Shown: one piece after another, positions 34,441 through 43,615 of the stretch
Numbering within the stretch: position 1 is the first letter of the stretch
Layout of the letters: every line of letters begins with the position of its first letter
From: Cohnella baijiui
GTDB taxonomy: Bacteria; Bacillota; Bacilli; Paenibacillales; Paenibacillaceae
Direction of reading: 5' to 3'
Length of the DNA stretch: 64,000 nucleotides
Assembly (NCBI RefSeq): GCF_020731285.1
Contig: NZ_JAJFOW010000013.1
Span: 62,001-126,000, forward strand
Program-made: the position numbers and the translations under genes
The notes under the pieces: model-generated
What the model was told of the DNA's origin: nothing
Database searches by the model: none
What the model saw: only the letters and a program-made list of their open reading frames with translations

Positions 34441-35526
34441 TCAGTGGGATTTAACTTCCAGCCACAGCTCGTTCCATTTCCGCTTCTCTTCGTCCGTGTG
34501 GTAGGCAATGAATTTCAATTTGCCGATGGTTTTCTCGTCCAATCCCATTTCTTCCACGAACGCCGGGTCCAGATTGTTGCCCACTTCTTTGTTGACCGGC
34601 GCGGGACCGCCTTTGTTCACCCAAGATTCCTGGAATTTGCGGTCGATCATGAAGTCGATGAATTGATGGGCGAGATCGACGTTCTTGGAGCCTTTGACGA
34701 TCGCCCAGTTGTCGATCCAGCCGATCGCTCCCTCTTTGGGGATCACGTATTTGATCGTCTGTCCTTCCTTCTTCATGGATGCCGTCTGGCCGCTCCACAT
34801 CAAACCGATGTCTGCCAGCTTCCCGGTGTACAGCTTGGAGAATTCGTCTCCGGTTTTCCAATAGGTCCGGTTCAGCGGCTTCTGCTCAATCAGCTTTTGC
34901 TTGATCGCGTCCAGATCGGACGGATGGTTGGGATCTTGCCCCAAAGCCAGGGCGGCCGTCATGATCGCATCGTTGAAGTCGTCCCGGAATGCGATTTTGC
35001 CTTTATATTGTTCGTCCCAGAACACCTGAACGGAGTCGATCGGCGTTTTGATCGTCTCCGGGTTGTAGGCGATCGCTGTGGATCCCCATACCCACGGTAC
35101 GGCATACACCTGGCCGTCCTTCGCGTTCTCGGGGATATTCTTGAACGGCTCATAAATGGAAGAGTAGTTGGCTAGCTTGGCCGTGTCGATCGGTTCCAGC
35201 AGTCCATCGCCGATGGCGACGGGCAGGATGGAAGCATTGGGCAGGACAACATCGAGATCGCCTTCCTTGCTGGTTCTCAGTCTGGTCAACAGCTCTTCTT
35301 CGGACGCCATGTATTGATGGACGACCTTGACGTTGTATTTCTCCTCGAATTCTTTGACGACCTCGGGATCGTCGGATCCGTAGCTTTTCCAGTTCACGAC
35401 GTTCAGCGTTTTCGTCTCGCCTTTCGCGGGAGACGACGACGCCCCTTCATTGTTCGACTTGCCGCCGCAAGCGCTTACCGTAAGCATAGAAGCAATGACC
35501 AGCAAACCCGCTATTCTCTTCTTCAT
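34441..35526 (-). CDS. Extracellular solute-binding lipoprotein (PotD type)
   Basis: A 361-residue substrate-binding protein. The lipoprotein signal has lipobox LTVSAC followed by GGKSNNEGASSS. The binding fold begins LNVVNWKSYGSDDPEVVKEF, as in PotD/PotF proteins of spermidine and putrescine importers. GGAGG lies 8 nt before the ATG, 42 bp after the GntR gene. The Trp and acidic residues that hold polyamines in PotD cannot be assigned safely here, so the ligand may be different, in line with the catabolic genes of the operon. Confidence 0.9.
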   Translation of the reverse strand: MKKRIAGLLVIASMLTVSACGGKSNNEGASSSPAKGETKTLNVVNWKSYGSDDPEVVKEFEEKYNVKVVHQYMASEEELLTRLRTSKEGDLDVVLPNASILPVAIGDGLLEPIDTAKLANYSSIYEPFKNIPENAKDGQVYAVPWVWGSTAIAYNPETIKTPIDSVQVFWDEQYKGKIAFRDDFNDAIMTAALALGQDPNHPSDLDAIKQKLIEQKPLNRTYWKTGDEFSKLYTGKLADIGLMWSGQTASMKKEGQTIKYVIPKEGAIGWIDNWAIVKGSKNVDLAHQFIDFMIDRKFQESWVNKGGPAPVNKEVGNNLDPAFVEEMGLDEKTIGKLKFIAYHTDEEKRKWNELWLEVKSH

Positions 35527-35568
35527 TCCATAACCCTCCCCAGTGGTTTCAACGATTGCTCAGGTTGC

Positions 35569-36282
35569 TTAAACCCGATTCATATTCGTCATGATTTTGA
35601 AATTGACGTTCGAGTTATAGATGACCGACACTTTCTCGATCTCGACGCCGTTCTGATCGAACACGACCCCTTCCGCCTTCAGCAGCGCCGTCTCCTTCTT
35701 GTCGACCTGCAGGATTTCCCTTACCTTGTCATGGATCGCGGTCGGCGACAGCGAAATCTCGGTACGGCTCGGATAAACGCGGTACTTGTCCCTTAGAACT
35801 TGGTAGAGCGATTCTTCCTCAAAATCGTGGCTGTCCAGGCCGGAGAACAAGGATACGGGCAGATAGGAGGTGTCGATGGTCAAATATAGAACGGCTTCCT
35901 CTTTCTTGACTCCCCTGGCCCGGACGAGCTTGAAATAGTCTTTGCCGTCCAAATGGACCGTTTTCTGTTCCAGGATCCGCGATACCGCCACTTCATTGCG
36001 GCTCTTCAAATAGTCCGTGAATCCGCCGAAATTCAAAATGCTGTAATTCAGCGGAGTTAGGCGGACGAAGGTTCCCTTTCCCCGAATCTGTTCGACCAAT
36101 CCTTCGGAGACCAGCAAACTGATCGCGTTGCGGATCGTTCCCCGGGTCGTCTGGAAAATCTTCATCATTTCCGTCTCGGAGGGGATGGCTTCTCCTTGCT
36201 TGTATTCACCGCTCAGAATCTTCCCTCTCAGCATTCGGTGAAGCTGAATGTAGAGAGGCGCGAAATCGTTCTTGTCCAACAT
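35569..36282 (-). CDS. GntR-family regulator (HutC/UTRA type)
   Basis: A 237-residue repressor-type regulator. The winged helix fills about residues 1-75 (PLYIQLHRMLRGKILSGEY, SETEMMKIFQTTRGTIRNA), and a UTRA ligand-sensing domain fills the rest. The ATG at 36282 is chosen because AGGGGGGTG lies 6 nt upstream. It is the first gene of the operon, and a palindrome fit for a GntR dimer lies 43 bp before it, so autoregulation and control of the whole operon are likely. The ligand should be the transported compound or its phosphorylated product. Confidence 0.9.
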   Translation of the reverse strand: MLDKNDFAPLYIQLHRMLRGKILSGEYKQGEAIPSETEMMKIFQTTRGTIRNAISLLVSEGLVEQIRGKGTFVRLTPLNYSILNFGGFTDYLKSRNEVAVSRILEQKTVHLDGKDYFKLVRARGVKKEEAVLYLTIDTSYLPVSLFSGLDSHDFEEESLYQVLRDKYRVYPSRTEISLSPTAIHDKVREILQVDKKETALLKAEGVVFDQNGVEIEKVSVIYNSNVNFKIMTNMNRV

Positions 36283-36324
36283 GGAAATCACCCCCCTTTA
36301 GCCGCTGTCTTATTCATGGTGAGA

Positions 36325-36342
36325 TGTACACTTATGTGTACA
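36325..36342. promoter_or_regulatory. GntR operator palindrome
   Basis: TGTACAC and GTGTACA flank a TTAT centre as a perfect 7-bp inverted repeat, 43 bp before the GntR gene. On the minus strand TTGTAC at its upstream edge could be a -35 box, so binding would block transcription. Confidence 0.65.
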
Positions 36343-36426
36343 AGTTGATGTTAGCAGGAATTTCCTAAGCTGGCAAGGCTCATTTTGATCCGCCTTTTTC
36401 AAGCATTTAGTCGCCGCAAAGTATGC

Positions 36427-36470
36427 AAAAAAGCCGCCCGGCGGGTGATTTGACTCCCGCGAAGCGACTC
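36427..36470 (-). terminator. Terminator of the chemoreceptor gene
   Basis: On the minus strand GCGGG/CCCGC with an outer AGTCGC/GCGGCT pairing is followed by TTTTTT. It begins 10 bp after the stop codon. Confidence 0.8.
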
Positions 36471-36479
36471 TTTGGCGAA

Positions 36480-38609
36480 TTATTCGGTTTTGAACTTGGA
36501 AGCGGAAGCGGCGAGCTCCTTCGTCAGCCCGTCAATCGTCGTCACCATGGCCGCGAGTTGCTGAACCATGCCCGATTGCTCTTGCGCGGTGGCGGTCACT
36601 TCCTCCACGGACGCCGACACTTCTTCACCCGTCGCGGACAGCATCTGAGCGGACTCGAGTACGTCGTCCTTGTAGCGGTCGATGCTCGCGAGCTCGTCCG
36701 CCATCGTGCGAATCTCCACGAGAATCGCGCTTACGTTGTCGAAGACCGCCTCGAACGATTGCTCCGTTCTTGCGACATAGTCATTCTGCAGCTCGGATAG
36801 CGCCGAAATCTCCCGCACGCTCTCGTAACTGTCCTCGACCTGCTTGACCACGAGGCCGATGATTTCGCTGATCCCGTTCGATTGCTGGAACGTCTGGTCC
36901 GCCAGCTTGCGGATCTCGGCGGCGACGACGGCGAAGCCGCGTCCCTGCTCGCCCGCCCGCGCGGCCTCGATGGAGGCGTTCAGCGCGAGAAGCTTCGTCT
37001 GATTTGCGATCTCCGCGATTGTTTCCGAGATCTGACCAATGCTGGTGGAGCTTTCCGTGAGGCGTTCAGTGAGCTCCGATATTTTCCCGACTTCGGTTTC
37101 ATTCCTCCGGTTGCTCTCTATCAACCCTTCGATGACTTCCTTGTTGGCATGGAATTCGCCCGTGATCTCGTCCGCCTTCTCCTTGACAATACGCGATTTC
37201 CCGGTTACGACGCCGATCTTCCCGCCGAGCTCGGAGAATTTGTCGACCATGCTCTCAGTCTCGTTCGACTGCGTTTCCATTGCCTTGGCGATCTCGGCCG
37301 TCGTCGCGGACGTCTCGTCGATCGACTTCGCCGTACGTTTGGACGATTGCTCCAATTCGTTCGTGCTTCTGTCCAGAATCTCGATTGAATGGTTCATCCC
37401 GGCGATAAGTCGGCGATTATTCTCAGCCATCGCGTTAAAGCTGAGGGCCAGGTCGCCAAATTCGCCGCCGTACCGCTTGTTCGATACGACGGTCAGGTCT
37501 CCGGAGGAGAGCTGCTTGAAGAGGCCGTTCAGCTTCACGATCGGGTTCGTGATTGTCCGGGAGATGAAGAAGCCGACGGCTGCGGCGACGATCACCGCGA
37601 CCACGGTGACCAGAACCATCCGGACCATCATCATTTGTAGCGGCTTGCGCAAATCATCGTAAGAATCCTCGACGACGACCGTCCAGTCGGAATTCGGGAT
37701 TTTGGAATACCGGGCGTACGCTTCGTCAGTATCGACCTTTCCCGTCTCGATCGTAGCAGTCGAGGCCTTCTTCCAGAACGGCTCGTAAATCGAGGCTTCG
37801 AGCGGCTTGCCGGCCAACTCGGGATTGCTCGAGTGATAGACAACCGTGCCGAGCCTATCGATGATAAAGAGCTTCCCTTGCTTGTTTAGCTGGAAATTCT
37901 TGAGCTTGTCGACGAAGAACGAGGTGTTGACCGACGCGTTGGCGATACCGATCACATGGCCGCTCTCGTCAAGGATTGGCTGGGCAAACGCCGTTATCAG
38001 GTTGCCCGTCGACTTGGCTTTCAGCGCTTCGCTGATGTAGGCATGGCCCTTCATGCCTTCGGTAAAGTAGGAGCGCTCCTTCAGATCGAGCTTTAGCGAC
38101 TGCGGATTGCTGCTGGCGATGACTTTGCCCTTGTTGTTGAGGATGACCAAGCTGTCGATGCCCGGCATCCCTTCCAGACTATCAGTCAGCCGCCGGTTCG
38201 CCATTGCGAGCGACGCGTTGCTCTCGGAGAAGAACTCGCTCTCCGTCATCGTCCCGTTATTGCTAAGCTTCAGCAGATCCTTGAACGAACCTTGAACGGA
38301 GAGCAAATAAACGGATTGCCATTCCAATTGCATGGCGGCAAGCAGGCTTTCGCCTATTCGATCCGATTGAGCGGTCATCTCATCCATGCTCTTGCCTAAT
38401 ACGATTTTGGAAGAGAGCGAGTAAGAGATGAAGCTTGTAATTGCCAGCGAGATGATAACGAGCAAGCAAATGAGGATAGGCAGTTTGACCTTCAGAGATG
38501 AAAGATTCAGCGAGGGTAATTTTTTAGCAGTCGATGAAGGGGGCAAAGTCGGTCTCTCCTTAGTAGTCATGTTAGTGTGGTTTATTCCCCATATATCGGC
38601 CATTTTCAA
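36480..38609 (-). CDS. Methyl-accepting chemotaxis protein with double Cache domain
   Basis: A transmembrane chemoreceptor of up to 709 residues. TM1 is at about 43-65, an extracytoplasmic dCache-type sensor at about 75-325 ([17 protein letters not shown]), TM2 at about 330-350, then HAMP and a long signalling coiled coil with the tip [20 protein letters not shown]. It reports ligand binding to CheA/CheW. The start is uncertain. The TTG at 38609 lacks a ribosome site, an ATG lies at residue 14, and AAGGAG 9 nt before a TTG at 38546 is the best signal. It is a single gene with its own terminator. The ligand is unknown. Confidence 0.92.
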   Translation of the reverse strand: MKMADIWGINHTNMTTKERPTLPPSSTAKKLPSLNLSSLKVKLPILICLLVIISLAITSFISYSLSSKIVLGKSMDEMTAQSDRIGESLLAAMQLEWQSVYLLSVQGSFKDLLKLSNNGTMTESEFFSESNASLAMANRRLTDSLEGMPGIDSLVILNNKGKVIASSNPQSLKLDLKERSYFTEGMKGHAYISEALKAKSTGNLITAFAQPILDESGHVIGIANASVNTSFFVDKLKNFQLNKQGKLFIIDRLGTVVYHSSNPELAGKPLEASIYEPFWKKASTATIETGKVDTDEAYARYSKIPNSDWTVVVEDSYDDLRKPLQMMMVRMVLVTVVAVIVAAAVGFFISRTITNPIVKLNGLFKQLSSGDLTVVSNKRYGGEFGDLALSFNAMAENNRRLIAGMNHSIEILDRSTNELEQSSKRTAKSIDETSATTAEIAKAMETQSNETESMVDKFSELGGKIGVVTGKSRIVKEKADEITGEFHANKEVIEGLIESNRRNETEVGKISELTERLTESSTSIGQISETIAEIANQTKLLALNASIEAARAGEQGRGFAVVAAEIRKLADQTFQQSNGISEIIGLVVKQVEDSYESVREISALSELQNDYVARTEQSFEAVFDNVSAILVEIRTMADELASIDRYKDDVLESAQMLSATGEEVSASVEEVTATAQEQSGMVQQLAAMVTTIDGLTKELAASASKFKTE

Positions 38610-38691
38610 AACATTTTCATGGTCGGTTTTGACTGTATTGGGCTATAAATATCATGAAAACGCCGTCAATTCGACTTTAGCGGCAAAATGC

Positions 38692-38721
38692 AAAAAAAAC
38701 GCCTGCGGGACTCCGCAGGCG
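38692..38721 (-). terminator. Strong terminator after the GAPDH gene
   Basis: CGCCTGCGG and CCGCAGGCG pair perfectly around a 4-nt loop, followed by eight T residues on the minus strand. Confidence 0.95.
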
Positions 38722-38746
38722 CAATGGATATCGGATATGAACCCTA

Positions 38747-39748
38747 TTATGATTTTGCCGCAAGATAAGCGGCTACCTCAGCCAACCGCGAAGCATAACC
38801 CCATTCGTTATCGTACCAGGTAGCAACGGATAACAGTTCACCCTGTACCTGGGTTAGAGGCAGGTCAATAATCGAAGAATGCGGATCGGCTACAATTCGG
38901 GACGAAGCCCATTCTCCCTCCAAAACATCAAGAACGCCTTTCAACTCGCCTTCTCTCGAGGCTTCGCGAAACATGTCGTTGATCTCTTGGACGGTGCACC
39001 GTTTTTCGGTGATCAGGTTTAGTTCGGCAATGCTTCCGGTACGGGTCGGAATCCGGTAGGCTTTGCCTGTGATTTGCAGGTCGCTCCAAATGAATTTGAG
39101 AGCTTTAGCAGCACCCGAAGACGACGGAATGATATTCTCGGCGGCGGCCCATGAATCCCGGCGGTCCTTCATCGGCTGATCCGTTAACGATTGCGTGTTC
39201 GTATAAGAGTGGACAGTGGAAAATAAGCCGTATTGAATGCCATAGTTTTCTCTGACCAATTTGACTACGGGCGCAAGGGCATTCGTCGTACAGCTCGCCA
39301 TGCTAATGATTTTATGCTTATCGGGATCGAAGGTTTCCAGATTGATTCCTTTCAACAATACAGCGTCGCAGTCTTCCAGCGTTTTGCTCGGACCGCTTAC
39401 AAGCACCCGTTTGGCGCCGCGCTCCAAGTGCAGCTCAGCTACCGATCGCGTAACGGCACGACCGGTACAATCAATAACCAGGTCAACGCCTAACTCGCCC
39501 CAATTGGGCAATTCGCCGGCCGAATTGATATACCGAATCTCCCGGTCGCCGATCACGATTGCGCCTTCTTGTGCCGATACGTGCTCATGCCAACGTTTGT
39601 AATTGGTGTCCACTTCAAAAAGCGCGGCAAGCGTAGCTTCATCTTTAATATCCGAGATGGAAAAGGGGACAAACAAATTTTGCTGCAGCGCCGACCGAAG
39701 AAGCTGTCTTCCGATACGTCCAAATCCAAAAACCGCAATTTTACCCAT
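38747..39748 (-). CDS. gap: Glyceraldehyde-3-phosphate dehydrogenase
   Basis: A 333-residue phosphorylating GAPDH. The NAD loop is GFGRIGRQLL near residues 8-17, with an Asp after the second strand (ISDIKDE) that favours NAD. The active-site Cys153 is in SMASCTTN and the partner His180 in STVHSYTNTQ; the C-terminus has WYDNEWGYASR. The ATG at 39748 has GGAGG 5 nt upstream. It is not beside pgk or a cggR-type regulator, so it is probably an extra paralogue and not the main glycolytic gene. It lies 33 bp after an FMN reductase gene in a two-gene operon, which might link it to redox stress. Confidence 0.92.
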   Translation of the reverse strand: MGKIAVFGFGRIGRQLLRSALQQNLFVPFSISDIKDEATLAALFEVDTNYKRWHEHVSAQEGAIVIGDREIRYINSAGELPNWGELGVDLVIDCTGRAVTRSVAELHLERGAKRVLVSGPSKTLEDCDAVLLKGINLETFDPDKHKIISMASCTTNALAPVVKLVRENYGIQYGLFSTVHSYTNTQSLTDQPMKDRRDSWAAAENIIPSSSGAAKALKFIWSDLQITGKAYRIPTRTGSIAELNLITEKRCTVQEINDMFREASREGELKGVLDVLEGEWASSRIVADPHSSIIDLPLTQVQGELLSVATWYDNEWGYASRLAEVAAYLAAKS

Positions 39749-39781
39749 AATAGCCTCCATATCCTTTTTGATAGGGTATCT

Positions 39782-40345
39782 TTATTGCTCGCTCAGCCGT
39801 TGTACCTGGTCGATCCACTGAATAAACGATTGTATATAACGATGCAGATATTTGCGGGTCGTTTCATCTGTGAGCTTGCGAGAATCTGAATCAATCTTAT
39901 CCATCACTTGAGAGATATACATTTTTTGAGACGGCAAAACATAGCACTGGGTGGCGTCCAACGTTTGCCTAATTTGCTGCTGCGACAGAATCGTTCCTTT
40001 TGCGCCGGGCGTTGCACCTACCACGCCTACAGGCTTATGAATGAGGACGGATGTTTTGGTTGGCGTCGATGCCCAGTCCAGTGCATTTTTCAGTACGCCC
40101 GGTATACCCGAGTTATACTCCGGGCTCACGATGATGATGCCATCTGATCTTTGAATCGCCTCACGGAAATGCACAACAGCGTCCAGCTCTTCTCCACGAT
40201 CCAAATCCGCGTTATACAAGGGAAGATTCCCAATCGAAATGTATTCATATTTCGCGGAATCAACGAGTTCAGGGATCGTATTCGCAATCATTCGATTAAA
40301 CGAATTTTCCCTTAAACTACCGACAATGATTCCTATTCTTTTCAA
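39782..40345 (-). CDS. NADPH-dependent FMN reductase family protein
   Basis: A 187-residue flavodoxin-fold reductase (ChrR/YieF/azoreductase group). The FMN phosphate loop GSLRENSFNR lies near residues 9-18, and PEYNSGIPGVLKNALDW near 75-91 is the family signature. The TTG at 40345 is chosen because GGAGG lies 6 nt upstream and the protein then begins with the first beta strand (KRIGIIVGS). It may reduce quinones, chromate or flavins. It precedes the GAPDH gene. Confidence 0.88.
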   Translation of the reverse strand: MKRIGIIVGSLRENSFNRMIANTIPELVDSAKYEYISIGNLPLYNADLDRGEELDAVVHFREAIQRSDGIIIVSPEYNSGIPGVLKNALDWASTPTKTSVLIHKPVGVVGATPGAKGTILSQQQIRQTLDATQCYVLPSQKMYISQVMDKIDSDSRKLTDETTRKYLHRYIQSFIQWIDQVQRLSEQ

Positions 40346-40370
40346 TTTAGCCCTCCTCCTCAAAAAATGA

Positions 40371-40381
40371 AGAATCATTCT
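40371..40381. promoter_or_regulatory. Short Fur/PerR-like inverted repeat
   Basis: AGAAT-C-ATTCT is a perfect 5-1-5 palindrome, 26 bp upstream of the FMN reductase start. It resembles the core of Fur-family boxes but matches the full consensus only partly. The downstream reductase makes redox control plausible, no more. Confidence 0.25.
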
Positions 40382-40454
40382 CGTTCCATTGTATAATAGA
40401 TTCCATCGCTTTGAATAGAAGGGGTCCTATTCTACGGCAGCCTGAATCTCCGCG

Positions 40455-40931
40455 TCAGATTAAATCCCACTGCGTATTTGCCTTGCCAAATATTTTTTGA
40501 ATACGCTCTTTATTGTTTTGAACGACTTCAACTATTTCCTCAAATTCTTTATTGCTTTGGCTATCTTGCCGAATGGGATTACCATTAGCGTCTACCATTA
40601 TTTCATAACCACCGCTATTAACCAGTATTCGTAACCCGTATTCATATCCACCGAACACTTTCGGCCAAACGATTAAAGAACAAACGTCATCTGGGTCGAC
40701 AGAGCCCAAATTCCCAGTAAAGCTTAAATAACCAGGTTTTTTCACGTTAAAGCTATAGCCGTCAGAATCCATAGTCGAATAGATACCATATTTGTCCTTT
40801 GGAACAGTCTCTGTATAAGGCTTGTACTTAACAGATACAAAAGCAATCCACAACAAATTCCAAATTGCAAAGCCCAAAATCAAAATCCCACAAACAACAA
40901 AAAGCGCTTTTTTCTTCTGCGTCATTTTCAT
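40455..40931 (-). CDS. Small membrane protein of the bacteriocin island
   Basis: A 158-residue protein that I do not recognise. One hydrophobic helix near the N-terminus (FVVCGILILGFAIWNLLWIAF) anchors it, and the remainder should lie outside the membrane. It has Tyr/Gly-rich beta-like segments and an acidic C-terminal helix (EFEEIVEVVQNNKERIQKIFG). The ATG overlaps the stop of the ABC ATPase gene by 4 bp, so it belongs to the bacteriocin operon. Accessory or immunity function would fit its place at the end of that operon. It is AT-rich like its neighbours. Confidence 0.7.
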   Translation of the reverse strand: MKMTQKKKALFVVCGILILGFAIWNLLWIAFVSVKYKPYTETVPKDKYGIYSTMDSDGYSFNVKKPGYLSFTGNLGSVDPDDVCSLIVWPKVFGGYEYGLRILVNSGGYEIMVDANGNPIRQDSQSNKEFEEIVEVVQNNKERIQKIFGKANTQWDLI

Positions 40932-41536
40932 AATTGGATGATCCGATCCCCTTTCTTTTTTAATTCTTCGTCATGAGTCACCATAATCACCGTTTTTCCT
41001 TGGGAATGGAGCTGCTTAATAATTTCCAATACAGCTTCTGCATTTTTTTGGTCAAGCGAACCTGTTGGTTCATCTGCTAAAATGATATCGCATTTTTTTA
41101 TCATTAATCTTGCTAAGGCAACCCGCTGCTGCTCCCCTCCGGATAATGTGTATACTTTTTTATTTAGCTTATCCCCTATTCCGACCATTTCCAAAGCCTG
41201 CTCGATGGATATTCCCGATTGGCATTCTTTACGAACAAAATTCAGATTTTCTTTCACGGTCTTATTTTCAACAAGCGCGAAACTTTGAAAAAGAAGACCC
41301 AATTTAAATTTGAAGTAGTGCAATTGGTTTTTTCTTTTTTGTATATTAAGTCTATCTACAAGAATTTCACCGCTATCAATCGGTTCTATGGCTCCGATCA
41401 TATTGAGAAGAGTTGTTTTCCCACATCCGCTAGGGCCAGAGAAAATAACGAACTCACCTTTTTCTATTTTTAAATTCAAATTGGAAAATAAGACTTTGCC
41501 TTCAAAAGATTTCGACACTTTATCGATCTCTATCAT
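40928..41536 (-). CDS. Bacteriocin-associated ABC transporter ATPase (LclC type)
   Basis: A 202-residue compact ATPase. Walker A GPSGCGKTT (about 35-43), signature LSGGEQQRVALARL, Walker B IILADEPTGSLD and the H-loop in MVTHDEE are intact. Such short ATPases accompany the DUF1430 membrane protein in lactococcin-972-type clusters, where the pair is thought to give export or immunity. The start overlaps the end of the membrane-protein gene by 4 bp, with a GGGGGG site upstream. Confidence 0.92.
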   Translation of the reverse strand: MIEIDKVSKSFEGKVLFSNLNLKIEKGEFVIFSGPSGCGKTTLLNMIGAIEPIDSGEILVDRLNIQKRKNQLHYFKFKLGLLFQSFALVENKTVKENLNFVRKECQSGISIEQALEMVGIGDKLNKKVYTLSGGEQQRVALARLMIKKCDIILADEPTGSLDQKNAEAVLEIIKQLHSQGKTVIMVTHDEELKKKGDRIIQL

Positions 41537-43518
41537 AGACTCCCCCCCTTTAATATTTTTTGCACACTAGCTCTTTCAAGCTTTCGTATATAGGACAAGA
41601 TAATCAGAGGTTCGAAGGCCACTATAATAAGACTTCCATAAATCAGATATGAATAATAATGTTCCGTATCGGTAAACATTCTTAAAATCAATGCTGCGAT
41701 AATTCCTAAAAACGTAGGGATTAGGGTAATGAGTAAAATCTTTCGGTTTTTTTGCCAAACTGTATACCCCAATATCTTCTTAACACTTAGTTCTATCGCA
41801 TTCACTTCATATTCTAAACGAAGGATTGTCGTAATAATAATGAACTCCAAAAATAGAATTAATATAGTCAAAATCGTATTCAAGTACAACGTTCTCTTCA
41901 TGATGCTCCACTGATATTCATATTTCTCAAGTGCATTGGTTAATTGGTAATGAAGCTTATTGTTTTCTGAACTATGTTCAGCAATATAACTGGCTAGTTG
42001 GTCAGGAGAAAGTTTATACAAAATATCATGAGCATACTCCCAACGGAAATGACTGGCATTTGCCGAATCCACAGTTTGACTTAAGTCCATATTGTTATAA
42101 ACAATAATCGGACTTTCCATATAAAAACTTCCATTCAATGAAAATTCATCTATACAAATTATCTTTGGATTTCCCTTATAAAAGATAATATCGTAGTTAT
42201 ACTGGAACTCATTTTGTTCGACTAATTCATAACTATTTTTCAATTGGCTGATGAGATTCGAATCGTTCTTTAGGTGATAGGGTAAAATAAAATATAGTTC
42301 TTTTTGTGGATTAATCAAACTGAGTTCATCTATATTCTCTTTCAAGTAGGTTAGGCTATTTTGATTTGCAAGCATGACATTGTTGCCTAAAACGCCAGAA
42401 GTAATGAGTTGTGTCGCATCAAAATCTTTGAAAAACTTGCGGTAAAACGTTTCCGTAATTAATAAGGAGTCTTCGAAGGAGTGGTCATCATTCCGGTTCT
42501 GTGCAAGACTATATTGCATTTTTACATAAAAATATTCGGCATGTTCTTTAAAAAAGGAACGCTGTTGATAAAATTGTATGCCTTCGACTACAACTGCAAT
42601 ATTACTGGATACAACCGTTAATGAAATCATTACACTGAAGACTTTTAAAGAGTAATTCAAAATTAATAATTTTTTCGAGCTTTTTGTATTCGCTAGTGCT
42701 TCTTTTATATTGTAAAAATAGAGAGTGAGATATAATAGCGCATTGAAAAACAACATGCATATGAATATACCAAAAGAAATTTTCAAGTGAAAAAACGTGC
42801 TTGTATTGTATTGAAGGGTAAGGAATGTCACTAAAAACACAACGGAATACATGAGCGTATCCAAAGTTATATTCTTTAAAATAATGGAGCTTGTTCGCTC
42901 TCCCAAAGAAATTCGAATATAGCTTTCTTTTTTTTGCAAAATGACATCGTAATAGGATAAAAACAGCAGCATGATTGAGATAAGAAACCAAATCAAAAAT
43001 ATATTTACCTTCCCCGAACTATCATAGCCTTCTTGGGGAAAATTCCCTGCATAAATACCATTTAAACTATCTTTAAAATTATAAATATCATCCTTATCCC
43101 CAATTAGGTAGTATTGGGAGATGTTCGTCAAATCTTCATGATCTATAAGGTCTTCTAATGGATGAAAAACAACATTTTTTGTTCCAGACAGTAAACTAGG
43201 GTAGCTTTTTTCATGAATCTGGAAATGATCCTGTATATATTCATCTGCTCCCGCGGTCCCATAAATACGACGTTCGCTTAGCAGCATACTTTTCACATCT
43301 GATACAATAGTAAATACTTGAACTCCATTTTGCTCAGCAGCTTTTGTTATGTCTTCGACCATTTTTTGTTCCGTATTATTCGGAGATCCATTCAAGAAAA
43401 GCGTAGTGCTATAGCTGGCTGTTTCAAAATTATCCAAGTACAATTGGTAGCTCTCACCAGTAACGAAAAACCCAAATAATATCAGGATAAAACTAATAAC
43501 GAACTTTATTTTTTTCAA
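41533..43518 (-). CDS. Bacteriocin-associated integral membrane protein (DUF1430)
   Basis: A 661-residue membrane protein matching the family found beside lactococcin-972-type bacteriocins (LclB-like). An N-terminal helix (about 6-24) is followed by an extracytoplasmic domain, a group of helices near 170-310, a second large extracytoplasmic domain and three C-terminal helices. This is an FtsX/MacB-like layout that fits the ATPase encoded next. The start is TTG with AAGGGG upstream. It lies 97 bp after the bacteriocin gene, separated by a long hairpin. The role as exporter or as immunity pump is not settled for the family. Confidence 0.85.
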   Translation of the reverse strand: MKKIKFVISFILILFGFFVTGESYQLYLDNFETASYSTTLFLNGSPNNTEQKMVEDITKAAEQNGVQVFTIVSDVKSMLLSERRIYGTAGADEYIQDHFQIHEKSYPSLLSGTKNVVFHPLEDLIDHEDLTNISQYYLIGDKDDIYNFKDSLNGIYAGNFPQEGYDSSGKVNIFLIWFLISIMLLFLSYYDVILQKKESYIRISLGERTSSIILKNITLDTLMYSVVFLVTFLTLQYNTSTFFHLKISFGIFICMLFFNALLYLTLYFYNIKEALANTKSSKKLLILNYSLKVFSVMISLTVVSSNIAVVVEGIQFYQQRSFFKEHAEYFYVKMQYSLAQNRNDDHSFEDSLLITETFYRKFFKDFDATQLITSGVLGNNVMLANQNSLTYLKENIDELSLINPQKELYFILPYHLKNDSNLISQLKNSYELVEQNEFQYNYDIIFYKGNPKIICIDEFSLNGSFYMESPIIVYNNMDLSQTVDSANASHFRWEYAHDILYKLSPDQLASYIAEHSSENNKLHYQLTNALEKYEYQWSIMKRTLYLNTILTILILFLEFIIITTILRLEYEVNAIELSVKKILGYTVWQKNRKILLITLIPTFLGIIAALILRMFTDTEHYYSYLIYGSLIIVAFEPLIILSYIRKLERASVQKILKGGSL

Positions 43519-43544
43519 CCATTATACGCCCCTTCAATAAGATG

Positions 43545-43587
43545 ATCCGAGTGTATACAGGACAGTTGGCCCTGTTTACACTCGGAT
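43545..43587 (-). promoter_or_regulatory. Long hairpin between bacteriocin and transporter genes
   Basis: Two 17-nt arms (ATCCGAGTGTAAACAGG and CCTGTATACACTCGGAT on the minus strand) pair with a single mismatch around 9 nt. Only a weak T tract follows. It probably acts as a partial terminator or 3' stabiliser that makes bacteriocin mRNA more abundant than transporter mRNA. Confidence 0.7.
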
Positions 43588-43615
43588 GGTATTGAAGCTG
43601 GATCCAAAAAGATTT

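Noticed and set aside
38747..40345. GAPDH and flavin reductase as an arsenic-resistance pair
   Set aside because: No arsJ, arsR or other ars gene is nearby, and the reductase is shorter than ArsH.
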